This document shows positions 51,107 through 62,085 of a DNA stretch of 64,000 nt, piece by piece (the first letter of the stretch is position 1; every line of letters starts with the position of its first letter). The position numbers were made by a program, and so were the translations under genes. The notes beneath the pieces are model-generated. The model was given only the letters and a program-made list of their open reading frames with translations. It did not search any database and was not told the origin of the DNA. Source of the DNA: Furcasterigmium furcatum (Eukaryota; Ascomycota; Sordariomycetes; Glomerellales; Plectosphaerellaceae); the NCBI GenBank assembly GCA_001599815.1, contig BCIA01000003.1, forward strand, positions 5,619,598-5,683,597, read 5' to 3'.

Positions 51107-52681
51107 CTAAACACAATCCCAGCTATCCGCCGAGTCTGGATCCCCCGCTCCGCTGTACGTGTTGCGGGCGGGATACTTGCAATGCCTCCTCTGGAACCGG
51201 ACCTCCTTCTTGGAATCATCGGCGAAGGCCGTTCCCAGGACATACTCCGGCGCCTCTCCCTTCTCGACCCACTGCACGATAGCCGCCAGCACGTTGCCCT
51301 CTGGCTCCTCCCCGGCCAGGTTGGCACCTCTGTTTCCAATGTTGAAGGCCCCGGTGCCCCTCGCGCAGTGCGCCATGCCGGAGATGCGGAAGTAGCGGTA
51401 GAACTCGTCCAGCTCCGTGGGCGGGAGGTCCATGGTCTGCGCGACCAGGTTGTAGTACCTGTCGGAGTTGTCGCTCGAGATGAGCTCGTCTTGCAGGCCG
51501 TGGTAGTGGAGGACCTTTACTCCGCTGTCCCTCACGCCCGAGAGGTCGCCGTCGTAAGCGTCGATGCCGTAGGTCTCCGCGGTCTGCGCCGGCTCGATTT
51601 CCTCGAGGCCAATAGAGCCGTTCCACGAGGGGTCCTTGTAGACGACGTAGCGCAGCCAGTCGAGGGTGTATGGGAACATCTCACCGCCCCAGAGCCTGAG
51701 GGACGAGTCTCCGCCGGGCTGGAAGCGTGGGTAGACCAGCTCGCCGCGCTTGTTGTAGAGCGGCGAGAAGACGCGTCGCACTGTCTCGGCTTGCTGGCCG
51801 GTCAGGCAGGACGACGAGTCCTGGCCGGATGCGCAGATCAGACGCTCGGGCTTGTACTGGCAGAGATCCGGGTCTTCGATGACGCCGTCAACATGGCCGT
51901 CTAGACCGTCGCACTGCTTCAGGAGATCCTTCAGGACGACGGCCCAGAGATCTGGCTTGATGAAAGTGGGAGACCCCGGGGCGCCGGTGATCGTGGTGAA
52001 GTAGCCCTCCCAGGTCATGAGGCCGCTCCAGGCAAAGGCCGGTGCGCCAGCCACGATACCGTCAAAGTCGTCGGGGAAGTTCTGGGCCTCCATGAATCCT
52101 TGACGGCCGCCGGTTGAGCATCCCAGGTAGTATGACTTGGAGTGGCTCTCCCCGTAGAACACCTCGACGGTCTTCTTTCCCAGCTCGGCACCCGTGTGGA
52201 TGGCGCGGTACGCAAAGTCCTCCAAAACGCCCGGGTTGTTGAAGAAAGGCTCGCCATAGTTACCGGTATGGCCATTGTTGGTTCCGATGGTGGCAAAGCC
52301 TCTCTCGGCGCCGTAGTCCATGTCCGTGTACGCGAAGCAGCCGCCCAGGCCGCCGTTGCCAACGGTCAGGAAGCGGCCGGTCCAGTTGCGAGGTAGCCAT
52401 GCCTCGAGCTCGACGGCGCTGGAGGGTCCCGTCTTGGACTCCATGCGGACGCGGCAGAAGCTGTAGGAGACCACGCCGCTGAAGGCGGCGCATGTTGAGT
52501 GCGTGGAGGGAATCGATAGATTCGTCCCCGCTGCGACGAACTCCGATGAGTGGATGGTTGTCGTGTTGGGGAGTTGAGAAGCCAGAAGCTCAGCTGAATC
52601 GGCGCATTGGTCCGAAAAGCAGCATATCACCGACTGGGCTGCGGCCAGAAGGGAGAGAATTGCGGCGTGCGAAGTTTTCAT
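51107..52681 (-). CDS. Secreted tannase/feruloyl esterase family protein
   Basis: Single exon, 524 aa from the ATG at 52681. The frame runs further up to 52921, but this start opens the signal peptide (MKTSHAAILSLLAAAQSVIC). Family hallmarks are the nucleophile Ser189 in LGCSTGG with the preceding Cys188, the acid Asp398 in HYHGLQDELISSD, and His438-Cys439 in SGMAHC. Cys188 and Cys439 form the disulfide that holds Ser and His together in this family (CS-D-HC). The lid domain contains DLCQYKPERLIC with calcium-loop acidic residues (DGLDGHVDGVIEDPDLC). The enzyme removes phenolic acids from plant cell-wall polysaccharide or tannins. Feruloyl esterase type B and tannase cannot be separated by eye. 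It sits tail to tail with the PL3 gene. Confidence 0.93.
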   Translation of the reverse strand: MKTSHAAILSLLAAAQSVICCFSDQCADSAELLASQLPNTTTIHSSEFVAAGTNLSIPSTHSTCAAFSGVVSYSFCRVRMESKTGPSSAVELEAWLPRNWTGRFLTVGNGGLGGCFAYTDMDYGAERGFATIGTNNGHTGNYGEPFFNNPGVLEDFAYRAIHTGAELGKKTVEVFYGESHSKSYYLGCSTGGRQGFMEAQNFPDDFDGIVAGAPAFAWSGLMTWEGYFTTITGAPGSPTFIKPDLWAVVLKDLLKQCDGLDGHVDGVIEDPDLCQYKPERLICASGQDSSSCLTGQQAETVRRVFSPLYNKRGELVYPRFQPGGDSSLRLWGGEMFPYTLDWLRYVVYKDPSWNGSIGLEEIEPAQTAETYGIDAYDGDLSGVRDSGVKVLHYHGLQDELISSDNSDRYYNLVAQTMDLPPTELDEFYRYFRISGMAHCARGTGAFNIGNRGANLAGEEPEGNVLAAIVQWVEKGEAPEYVLGTAFADDSKKEVRFQRRHCKYPARNTYSGAGDPDSADSWDCV

Positions 52682-53324
52682 CTTGGGAGTCTGGCTGGAT
52701 TTTTGAGACGAGCTGCAGGTCTGCGGCGAGAGGATCGCATGGTGCAAGTGGCAGATGAGCTTTGAACTTATATCTTCAGAAATCATTGTGCCTGGTGCCC
52801 CGCGGTTACACTCTTCCGCCAAACGAAAGTCCGTGAGATGACGTCTCCTCCGGCCGTTGAAGCCGAAGTCGCTGCCCCTGGCTCGTGATGCTATCCACTG
52901 ACAAGGATCGATGCAGGTCACTCCACCGTCCCCACGGGGTATCTTGAGGGATTAGAGAGAATAAGTGTTAGCGCCCAGAGACGCCCGACCCCGCCCGAGG
53001 AATCTCCGCTTCAGCGTCCCTCTCGGCACTCTTTGTCGGGTAGCTAGAGGCTCACCAAAGACCTCCGAGTCAAGTAGAGCAAGGGATCGGCAATTGAGGC
53101 CGGAGTCAACCTCCTTGAGTGCAGTGATTGCTCATTCATTGCGGTCAACTTTTCCCCGTCAGCTTCAGCACGTGGCGATCGACTCGGATGTCCTAGGTTC
53201 AGCTCACATGTTATTCCCCCCGAAGGACAGCGTTATCTCCCCGAGACACTGCCAGCTCTCCCAAAGTTGTGTTTTCTAGCGGATCAGGGCCGAGACTCTT
53301 GGCCATCCAGACTGCTGTTAAGCT
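52682..53324. other. Promoter of the esterase gene
   Basis: About 640 nt. The esterase 5' flank lies left and the 3' flank of the DUF3712 gene right. No gene seen. Confidence 0.45.
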
Positions 53325-54959
53325 TCATTGATCGCCCGTTGCCATCGTGGCACGTTCTCCCTTTTCCAGTACTTCCCGGACGACGGATAAAAATCCGCCA
53401 AGACCCACGCCCCCTGACTCGAGAAGGCTCGAAATCATGTCCCCATCTCCGAAGCCCTTGAGCTTTTCAGAAAGGCCCGGTGCCTCCCTCTTCAATACCC
53501 GGTGGCCTTTCAGCATCAAGGTCTTGAGTACCGGGCCTCTCTTTCCAAGCAAGTCCTCCAGCACGGAGTCGTCCAGCCCATCGAGAATGCTGTCTTCTGA
53601 GTCACCGTCGTCGTCCTCAGTCCGATTTCCATCGAGACCGTCAAAAAGATCTTCCAGGATCTCGATAGGGTCTTCCAACACCGGTGAGTCTAGGAAGCCA
53701 CTGAGGACGTCTCCCAGGGCCTGGATCAGGGGGACTCTCGTCTCAATCCTCGGCGCGAGGACCTTCTCGACGTAAGGGATCCGTGCACCGTCGACCAGGG
53801 TCTTGTTTCCGGTCGTGGCTAGCTCGAGCATGCCTTCGGCAAGGGCTGATGTCTGGCTCCTGAGGATGGTGCCGACGTTCTCGAGCATGGTCTGGATGTA
53901 AATCTCCCCGAAGAAGTCAACCGAGTTGTTGCCCGGAGCGACGTCGGTATTCCATGTCTCGACTCTGCCGATTACCAGATCGCCGGTGAGCACGTTGAAC
54001 GTGATGTTTCCGAGCTGGAGACGGATGTCGGAGTGGTTGGGAAGGTTCAGCACCCCTCGAATGTTGGTCCCATCATCCTCAGGCGGGAGAAGCACGTTGA
54101 GCGTCTCGAAGCCAAAGCCCCTCAGCCGGTCGAGGCCATTCACAGTGATGTCCTTGGTCAAGTCGATATCGGCCTTGAGCGCGCCGAGACGTACCGTAGC
54201 GTCAGCTGTTCCGCTGATAACTGATGTAGGGTTGGCGAAAAGATCATCAAGGAAGCGGCCAAACTCTTCTTGGTCGGTGATGTCGGCCATGTATTTCTCG
54301 ACAGTGATGTTGGATTCCCCGCGGACCTGCTGCTCGCCAACGGAGATGCCGGTCCAAGGGGAGTACTCGGGGGCATCTCTATTGTAGAAGAACAGGGTGA
54401 TAGGATCGAGTTTCACCGTAAAGCCGCTTGGAACGGAGAGTCCAACCACGACGCTGAGCTCGACCGTGTCTTCGTCCACGGCGCGGATGGCGCCTTCGTG
54501 AATCGGCAAGTCCGAATCGTCGATCATGCGCTGGACTATGGCGGGGAAGATGACGAGGAAGCTATAAGCGGTTAGATGGAGGTCATCCTTCCACATGTCC
54601 CAGATGGTAGGATATCGCTAGCACGGCTTCACTCACAAGACCGGGAGCATTATAGCCAGGAAGGTGACAGTGCCAAGGAGATACCATTTCCAGCGCCGCC
54701 CACAGTGCCTTTGGAGCTTCTGTCGCCTGTTGAGCCTCTCTTCGGCTCGTTCGCGGTGTTCCACTTTCTCGAGATGCTCAATCGTCTTTTCGGCGTCAGG
54801 AGAGGCATGGCGGTTCTCTGCTCGCCCCTCCCTCAGCCCAGACTCCAGAGACTTTCCGGCGGCCTTGGTCGAGGTGCCATACTCTGGCCCTGCGATGATC
54901 TGATCGATTTCCTCCACGTTGCTGGAACGCTTCGTTGGCAAGTACGACTTCCAAGGCAT
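53325..54959 (-). CDS. DUF3712-family membrane-anchored protein
   Basis: Two exons, complement(join(53325..54561,54637..54959)), give 519 aa. The intron is 75 nt with a GTGAGT donor and a CTAAC branch. A charged cytoplasmic N-tail of about 90 residues contains a coiled coil (EKTIEHLEKVEHRERAEERL). One membrane helix follows at 91-113 (KWYLLGTVTFLAIMLPVFFL). The ectodomain is the DUF3712 type: PIHEGAIRAVDEDTVELSVV, FTVKLDPITLFFYN, SNITVEKYMADITDQEEFGR, NVLTGDLVIGRVETW. The fold is related to LEA2-like lipid-binding domains and vacuolar Tag1. Location at an endomembrane or vacuole is inferred. The acidic low-complexity stretch NRTEDDDGDSEDSILDGLDD near the end is unusual. Confidence 0.88.
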
Positions 54960-55958
54960 GGCGGTTGGCTATCAGGTGTCTGATGGAAAGTGACGGAAGA
55001 CATAGGCGAAATCTCCGTCGCGGGGCTTCGTCTAAGTGCCTGCCAATCCAGAACCGGCCGGCTGGTCAAGACTCAGGGATCTGGTACGCCCCATCCCTCT
55101 GCGTGTGCGTGTTATATTCAGGGCTGAGCCTCTGCCATTGCTCAACCCACATGCCAGACATCCACCGTCCACCCTCGGCAACATCCACACCATACGAATA
55201 ACCTGCCATTAGTGCCAAGCGATCGACCTTCAAAGGCCGCACCCCCTGCGTCCTCGCGAGGCGGTTTCCGGTCTCGTGGCCTGGCTAAACATGAGGTGGT
55301 GTGCCACCGCTTGAGGGGGTAATTTGAGCATGAAACGCGGAGATATCTCGAAAGGGTAACTACCTCGCTCACTTAACCTCATTGTGCCTGATATGGCAAT
55401 TCCAGTAGTAGTGGCGTTTTTGACTGGCGCTGAGGAGTAGATCTCTGATTTCGGGGCGGGGATCTTGGGGACGTTGACTTTGCGGGGTTTCCCCCCCCCC
55501 CCCCTCCGCGCGAATGGTGCTGGCTCTAGTGATTTTCAAGTCCTCTTTTGTGAGCTACATCACATTGAACTGCCAGGCCCGAGGTTTGGCCACAAACCAA
55601 GACATGTCCAGTATTCGAGGTTGTCGCGAGTTGGAGACTTTTATGGAAGCAGTCCCTCCAAAGGGTTGCCCTGTTGGCGTGAGAGAGGTATTTCGAGCAT
55701 GGATAGGTCGTGGACTAAGATCTAAAATCAACTGCGCCTCCAGCTTTTACATGTGAAATGCTCAGTTACACGTATCTTAGTAACAATTTCGATAAGAGGA
55801 TATAATCCAGGCACGCTATCAGAAAAGAATGCATGCGTATCACTGTCTCCGGAGCAGGAAGGTGAGGTTGGATGGAGTCACTGTCTATAGGCCTGGGGAT
55901 GCTTTGAACGGTTTGAATGACAATGAGAATAATCTGATAACATTCGAATGAGGGTATA
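54960..55958. other. Intergenic region with a C14 homopolymer
   Basis: About 1 kb without a gene, left part probably the promoter of the DUF3712 gene. It contains a run of 14 C residues (55491-55504). Confidence 0.45.
55491..55504. repeat. C14 homopolymer run
   Basis: Fourteen consecutive C residues flanked by TTT and TCC. Length may vary between isolates or be uncertain in the assembly. Confidence 0.9.
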
Positions 55959-58213
55959 TTACATACTGATGTAGTAATCGAATTCCACCTCCAAAACGAG
56001 TTTCTCCCTGATACTAGCACCATGGTCGAGGATCTGAGATCTCACTCCGCGAAAGTCTTGACGGGCTACTCCTCCAAATTCAGGTTCCAAGCCAGCCAAC
56101 AACTTGCACAACGAAGCGGCGAGATTCCGACACTCCCAGTCCCCCGTTTCAAGCTTGAGAATTGCGACCTTCAAGCGACCAAGGGCCTCGGAAGTCTCGC
56201 TTGGTGGCGGTGGGGGTGTTAATGCCTGGCGCCTTTCTCGACGTTTCGCTCTGGCCTTCTTCGAGCGACCTCTCATGCCTAGCTTTCGGCGCATGCGATT
56301 GAGCTCGGCGCGTGACTTTCGCTTATTTTCGTGATTGATGCAGCTGAGAAGAGCAAGAATCTTGGCTGCTTGGGCCATTCCGTTTGCCTTTACAGACCAT
56401 CGCGGGTGCTCTGAGACATTGCAGGTGAGCATCCAGAGTCGATCTGCAATTCCTTTAGCCTCCTCCTTGTCGTGACAGACATAGTGGGCGGCCATGGCGT
56501 ATCTGCACAACATGTCGATGGTTGCGTTATCATGCTGGCCGTACCTTTCTCCACAATCCTGAAATGCTCTTTCGTAGGAGCGCAGAAATTCGAGCTTGTT
56601 GAATTCGCTGATGCCCGAACGTTTGTGATGTGTAGCCCAACTGTCCAACGTGGTCGGGTGGTCTGGCCCGAGCCTGCTCGAGAATGTCCGGGCAGAGCAT
56701 ATGGATGCCAATGGAATGACGGATCTGGGTGAAGGACCGGCGATGGAGAGGATGGCATCCAAGAGTATGCCAATTTGTTGCTGATCTTCTATGTTAGTGG
56801 CCGGCAGAGACTCTCGCAGAGCGCTTGAAAAGTCCACGCAAGCAGAAAAGCTCGAACACATCCAGAGGGTGGCCCAGAGATGTACCAGCATCTGACTGTT
56901 AAGGTCTGCCACCGCGTTCCGTAACTTGGGCAGAATCTTGGTGCTGAAAACGAAGCTGGCTATCTGTGCGATTCGCAACCTGTTTTGCTGCGATTGTTTT
57001 GGAATGAGCTGATGTGGCAAGAGCTTCGTCTCGTTTACCAAGGCTGTTGCTCCTTGGCAGATGCATCGGACCATGAACCACCCCCAGTTGATCCAGCCCG
57101 GTAGATTCCTGTCGAATGTTTGACTTCCCAGGGATTCGTTCAAGTAGTTGTCGATGGATAGAAGCAAAGAAATCTCATGGTCGTTGTTTCGCTGGCGGTG
57201 GTGAAAGGGGCCCAATTTTGGGCGGCTGAGGATATAATCAGGACATGGCGAGGATGGGGGCTTCGGCAACGGAGATCGTTGACGGGGCTGCCCACTCCCA
57301 TTTTTCTTACAATCCGGCCAGCTTTTCTTCTTTTTTAGGAACTGGTCCTCCCTGGCAGAGCAAAGTCTATTAGATACCGGCAAGGCGAGGAAATCAAAGC
57401 AAGGACTTACGATGCTCGAAAACCATGCACTGCATCTAGTAACATGGCTGTTTGTGGTAGTGTCAAGCCGCGATCGATGAATAACGACTTGAAACGTGGT
57501 CGTATAGTGTCCCAAGGATTTTTGGGGGTCTTGTGCTTTCTGGCCGGGACAAACGCCTGGTGGGCTCCTCTCAAACCTTGGGGAGCGGCCACCCCCATTG
57601 AGGGCAAGCCATCTTGCAGGGGAATATTGGCCGAATATGCCGATGGCGCCAGTGAGATGTTTGGAGACAAGTTCAGAGCATCGGTTTCCATGTCCATTGG
57701 TGTTTCAGCCATATGATGAATTAGGTGGCCAGTCTCGCGGAACAGGTTCAATGGGATGCCCGGGGCTGACGCCAGCGAGGGGTTGAAGGTAGGCAGTTGA
57801 TGAGATGAGAGTGGGTGCTCCGGCTGCATGGGTCTTCCAGCATGTTCGTTCCAGTGCAAAGCGAGGTCATCAGGACCTGTTCTCCCGTGGACTCCGAGCC
57901 CTGGATGAATGTACGACGGATGCTCCTCGAAGGGGCTTGACCATGGTTGAAACTCTGCTTGCCCAAACACTTGAAACCCCGGCCCATTGCTGCTGAGATG
58001 GTCGTCTGGGTCGGACATAGCGTGGTCTGGCGACTCGGCATGATTGTAGGAAGTGAAGTGGTGATCACAGGCTGTTCCTCTAGGTGTGAAGGTATAGTCG
58101 GAACGCGAAATCCATTCGGTACCTGCTTCGCCTACCCAGAGGGCATCAGAGTCTTGATATGGGTGCCCCGAGGATGTAACGGCGCCCTGTGACAAAGATG
58201 AACTGGAATCCAT
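55959..58213 (-). CDS. Clr5-domain protein
   Basis: Two exons, complement(join(55959..57351,57411..58213)), give 731 aa with a 59-nt intron (GTAAGT...CTGCCAG) inside the Clr5 domain. I start at the ATG at 58213. The first 225 residues are low-complexity and His/Ser/Pro-rich. The Clr5 domain at about 229-282 reads PKNPWDTIRPRFKSLFIDRG, LTLPQTAMLLDAVHGFRASE, DQFLKKKKSWPDCKKN. It is a predicted DNA-binding fold named after a fission-yeast heterochromatin factor and common in filamentous fungi. A helical TPR-like C-terminal region follows (SYERAFQDCGERYGQHDNAT, IDMLCRYAMAAHYVC), with a basic patch (KSRAELNRMRRKLGMRGRSK). Nuclear role inferred. Targets are unknown. Confidence 0.85.
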
Positions 58214-59001
58214 CTCGCAAGATGGAGTGCTGCTGTACTCGTGCGAAGTGGAGACAGCCGTTGATGTGACAAAAACCGACTGTAATACCCGCACGGGGAG
58301 CTGAGCCGACTTATGAATGAAGATACCCTTCCTGGATTGTACAAGCTTCCCGAAACGGATCCAACGCGCAATATGCAATTGACGGGGCATGGGGTTACAC
58401 AACAGAGTCACGCAACACCCCGCCGCCTCATTTCCATGTTGGCTCTCATGTGAGCCATTCGTCGTCGTCATCACTCGATGCTGCATTCGCTTTCCCTATT
58501 TGCCAATTGCTAAACTGCCGGTGGGGCGATGAACTGTCTTGCATAATTAGCTTCATCCATGGTCTTGGATGGTCCACGACGTCAAACCACATCTTGTCCA
58601 GACCAGTCCACGCCAAAGCCATGCATGATTATCCAGCCTTCGCTCACCACGATTGGCGAGAACTCGCCTGTTCGTTGGTTTTTCGTCAAGCAAGGCTTGG
58701 ATGGCAGAGGAGCCAGTTGGACACCCACACCGAATCCCGGTACGGCCCACGTCCACTCAGAGCTGTGCTTCTCACCGGAATACGGTTCGGGTAACAGCCA
58801 GAGCAAACCAGCACGAAGGCTGGGTTGGCAACAGAGAATTATTCAGGTCGGATGTGATTTTGACTGAAATTTGAGTATAAAAACCCTCATCACTTCCTTC
58901 CTGTTGATGGAGCCATCACCCTTCACCCAAGCCTTCCAGCATACTTCACTTTCCGGCCACGGATATCATCACATCCTTTGCACACTTCCCCACTTCTCAA
59001 G
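58214..59001. other. Divergent promoter between Clr5 gene and glycine-rich membrane protein gene
   Basis: Contains a TATAAAAA box (58876-58883) about 120 nt upstream of the ATG at 59002. No gene seen. The first half may be the Clr5 leader. Confidence 0.5.
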
Positions 59002-60398
59002 ATGACTTCCAGTTCATCCTCTTCCACCAAGTCTTCTCTCTCAAGGGCTTCGTCCTCGAAGACTTCCACGAAGTCTTCCTCCTCGAAACCGTCTTCATCC
59101 AAGCCCAAGACAGACATCGCTCGTCTCAATGCTGATCCTCCTTCCACTTCCGCCCTAGACATCTCTGAGGAGATGGTGGGGTTAGATCAGCCGAATGATG
59201 GCGACGTTGAACCAGATGCGCGCCGAGAAGCCAAGGTCCTCTGGGAAAGTGTTTCTCGTAAGAGCGGCAATCAGAAGTCGGTCATCCTAGCAGTCGTCAA
59301 ACACGAACAGAAAGGCCCTTTGGAAAAGCTCCAGCAGAAGTCAAGGGACAGAGGTAAACGTTTGGGTAAGTGTAATCTCTTACATCCATGGATGACCTTG
59401 AGATCCCATCCTCAAAGAGGGAGGCCCTTCCTTCCAATCCCCCAAACGCGAAACGGTACGGAATACAGACTGACGGTACAATTGCAGGATCAAGCTTCTT
59501 CGTCACTACTCCCACCGAGCTTCAACAAACACTTGACAAGAAGGTCAATAAGAGTAGCGGCTTCCACAGCTTGTACCTCCTCGTCAGCGCTACGGTTGAG
59601 TCAATTGCCTACAACATATCGAACAAGGTGCATGACGTTCAAGTCATCCCTTCTGGCCTTTTCAGGCCCAAGTGGAACAACCGCTTGGGTATTGTGGGCA
59701 CTTCAACCTTTTGCGGATTGCCAGCCTGTGGCTGGGCTGTTGGGGCAGATGATTTTCCCTCCAACAAGAAGCTCACTCATGACGCTGGTTGTTATCTCGC
59801 CGCCCCCGACGACTTGCCAATGCACCTGGCCGAGACTTGGCTTAGTAAGAATGCACGGATCGTCTCGCAGATGACATCAAGCGACCTGGATTCACTGAAA
59901 AAGGAGGTGGAGGGCATGAATGACTCTCTTGACCGCGAGGGGCCTCTAGCTGATCCAGTAAGTAGCACAACAAACTGCGAGAAAGCTCCATCTGATGTGA
60001 AGGACAACTGGTTTGAGAGGTGGAAAGGTATCATCTCCATCGTCATGGGCGCTGTCGGAGGTGTCGCGGGTGCAGGGGTTGTTTTCACTTGTACCAGCGC
60101 CGGTGTCATCATCAAAGGGCCATTTGGCTTTGCACTGGCAGCTGGAGTCTTCAACATGACTGCGATCGGAGGAGTTTGCATGGCAGGAGCAGGGACAGCA
60201 GTGGTGTCTGCAGCAGTTTGTTACCTAGTCCCGTGGGGTAGGATCTTCCAGTTCTTGAGGAAAGTTCTGGCCGATATTTGGACGTTCATCTGGAGGACCC
60301 TTGAAAAGGTCTGGCAGAAGCTCCAGGAATTGGTTTCCAAGGCGGTTTCGACTGTGCGATCAATGGCGGAGAGAAGGCCTGCCAAGTGCTCGAGTTAA
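59002..60398 (+). CDS. Unrecognised protein with Ser/Lys-rich N-terminus and glycine-rich membrane segments
   Basis: Two exons, join(59002..59365,59488..60398), give 424 aa. The intron is 122 nt (GTAAGT...ATTGCAG). Part of it (59388-59485) is open in the next frame, so a cassette exon is possible. Residues 1-36 are almost only Ser, Lys and Thr (MTSSSSSSTKSSLSRASSSK). A folded middle contains FFVTTPTELQQTLDKKVNKS and LGIVGTSTFCGLPACGWAVG. The C-terminal third has glycine-rich hydrophobic segments (IISIVMGAVGGVAGAGVVFT; AAGVFNMTAIGGVCMAGAGT) and then amphipathic Trp-rich helices (ADIWTFIWRTLEKVWQKLQE). The glycine-rich block resembles small helical ISG12-type membrane proteins only in composition. 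Function unknown. Confidence 0.72.
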
Positions 60399-60724
60399 CT
60401 CTCACACTTCGGGCTGTGAGTTGAATAGGGCTCGAGGGCTGGAGTTTGTCTTCTGTGCATCTCTTCTTGTCTCTTCTTTAGGCTCAATGACCTATGCCTT
60501 TATCTTCTATGTGGGTTAGCATCTAAAGTTGATCAATTGCTTCTGGACACCCCGCGACGCCCCGTGGATGGTTACGGTACAAGTTGAGACCATCGCGATT
60601 TGGCGCTTTGTTTATGCTCGCAACAATATCTTCCAGAACAGCGCAACCCCAAGGATGCCCTTCGGTACTGGTTAGGTATCTATATGGTTCTCTGAGGTAC
60701 TATATCCCTGGCACGCGCAACATC
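60399..60724. other. Intergenic region between two same-strand genes
   Basis: About 330 nt that hold the 3' UTR of one gene and promoter of the next. The frame of the downstream gene is open to 60584, but without signal-like content. Confidence 0.4.
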
Positions 60725-61009
60725 ATGCATGTGTTCAAGCACTTCACGGTAATAATGGCTTGTGCCGCCTCACTCTCAGGCGTCAACCTCCTCAAAATCC
60801 TGACTCGTCTACTCACGCGTGAGTTTGTGGATCAGATCAGCGGCCTTATTGCGGATGTCGCACCAGTAAGTCATGGCCCTTGGATTGAATATCAACTCAA
60901 GGTGATGTTATCACTTCCCCAGCTTATCTCGGCCGTTTCTCAATTCGTCACTGCTCTTATTGGCGGTGGTGGCGGTCGACAGGGTGACAGGGTGGGCAGG
61001 TCCAGCTAA
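60725..61009 (+). CDS. Short hydrophobic protein, possible partner of the upstream gene
   Basis: Two exons, join(60725..60865,60923..61009), give 75 aa. The 57-nt intron has GTAAGT and TTCCCCAG signals and is in phase, though the unspliced frame is also open. The product starts with a hydrophobic segment (HFTVIMACAASLSGVNLLKI), continues LLTREFVDQISGLIADVAPL and ISAVSQFVTALIG, and ends in GGGGGRQGDRVGRSS. The amphipathic helical pattern echoes the C-terminal helices of the protein encoded just upstream on the same strand. Short and unrecognised, so the call rests on splice signals and composition. It could be a secreted peptide or membrane subunit. Confidence 0.5.
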   Translation: MHVFKHFTVIMACAASLSGVNLLKILTRLLTREFVDQISGLIADVAPVSHGPWIEYQLKVMLSLPQLISAVSQFVTALIGGGGGRQGDRVGRSS

Positions 61010-62085
61010 ACAACAACGGAGGAGGACGTGGATTCATCGGAAGGCTTGTTGATCTCGGCCATGATGATCTGCTGATGCCCGTTCAACCGTCATTACAACA
61101 CCAATATTGGTCGAATGGCCAATTGTGTATTCGCACTCACTTGAACATCAGGCAGCAACTCAAGAGATCTCTTCTGCTGCGAATAGCTCATCGATGATCC
61201 GTGCCTTTCTGGTATTATATCCCCCTGCAAAAAGGCTGGTTCATGGGCTGGGATTTTGTGACGGTTCAGTCACTGGGATTGCTGAAAGGTCCATGGCCGA
61301 TATTATGGGAATCTCATGGGAACCTAGGGATCCGAGACAGGTTTCATCAAGCCCAGATGATGCTGCGGCCAAGACTACAGCGAGGCAGAGCTCTCTTTTT
61401 GGATTCTGGACGTGGTCTTTGAGTGGAGATTGCGGGACCACGCCCTAAGGCGCAAGTCCCCCCATCCTACCGAGGGAGGGACCGTGTCCTGAGAGCAGCA
61501 CTCACCTGCATGTTCAACGTTCCCGTATCTGACTTGGGTTGGGGGGCAGCTGATCATGAAGGCCGGAGTGGGGGTCACGCCCCAATTCCTGGCCGAACAA
61601 AGCCAGCTGGGTGGAGGTTTATTCAAGGTCGAGAGTCGAGCCAGCGCCCTAGACCGAGTCCACTCGCGCCCTGCGCGCCCTAGAGCTAGCGAGTCAGCTC
61701 GAAAAAGCCGGGCTGGGTTGACGTCCATGGTGTTGAATCGGAAGCTTGGGGGGGCGTTTGTACTAACCACCCCCATAAGTCAGTGATACTGAGGATGAAC
61801 GTCCACGCACGCGACTGAGCCGAGGAAAGATATCGGCGGTATGCCGTGGCTATCTGCCCCAGGTTTTGATGGATAGATACGGAATGATATCCCGAGGACC
61901 CGTGACCCCCACGTAAGTACCCCGGAGTTTTTGCTCTGCATCAGGATGGGGTGTCGTGGACGAGATAAAAAATGGTTGTGAGTTCTGGATAAAAAGGCCA
62001 TACATGAAGGGAGATAATAGGCTCTAGACAACTCATGCATTCTCTCCCTCAGCTCTTTCACGCATTGCAGCCCCGTTAAACCATC
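61010..62085. other. Promoter region of the amino-acid permease gene
   Basis: About 1.1 kb with no coding signal. A TATA-like GGATAAAAAGG is at about 61987, 99 nt upstream of the permease ATG. Confidence 0.45.

Noticed and set aside
58978..59874. Plus-strand 298-codon frame as a single-exon gene
   Set aside because: After 59365 this frame loses protein character, while the frame entered by splicing to 59488 has clear coding sequence.
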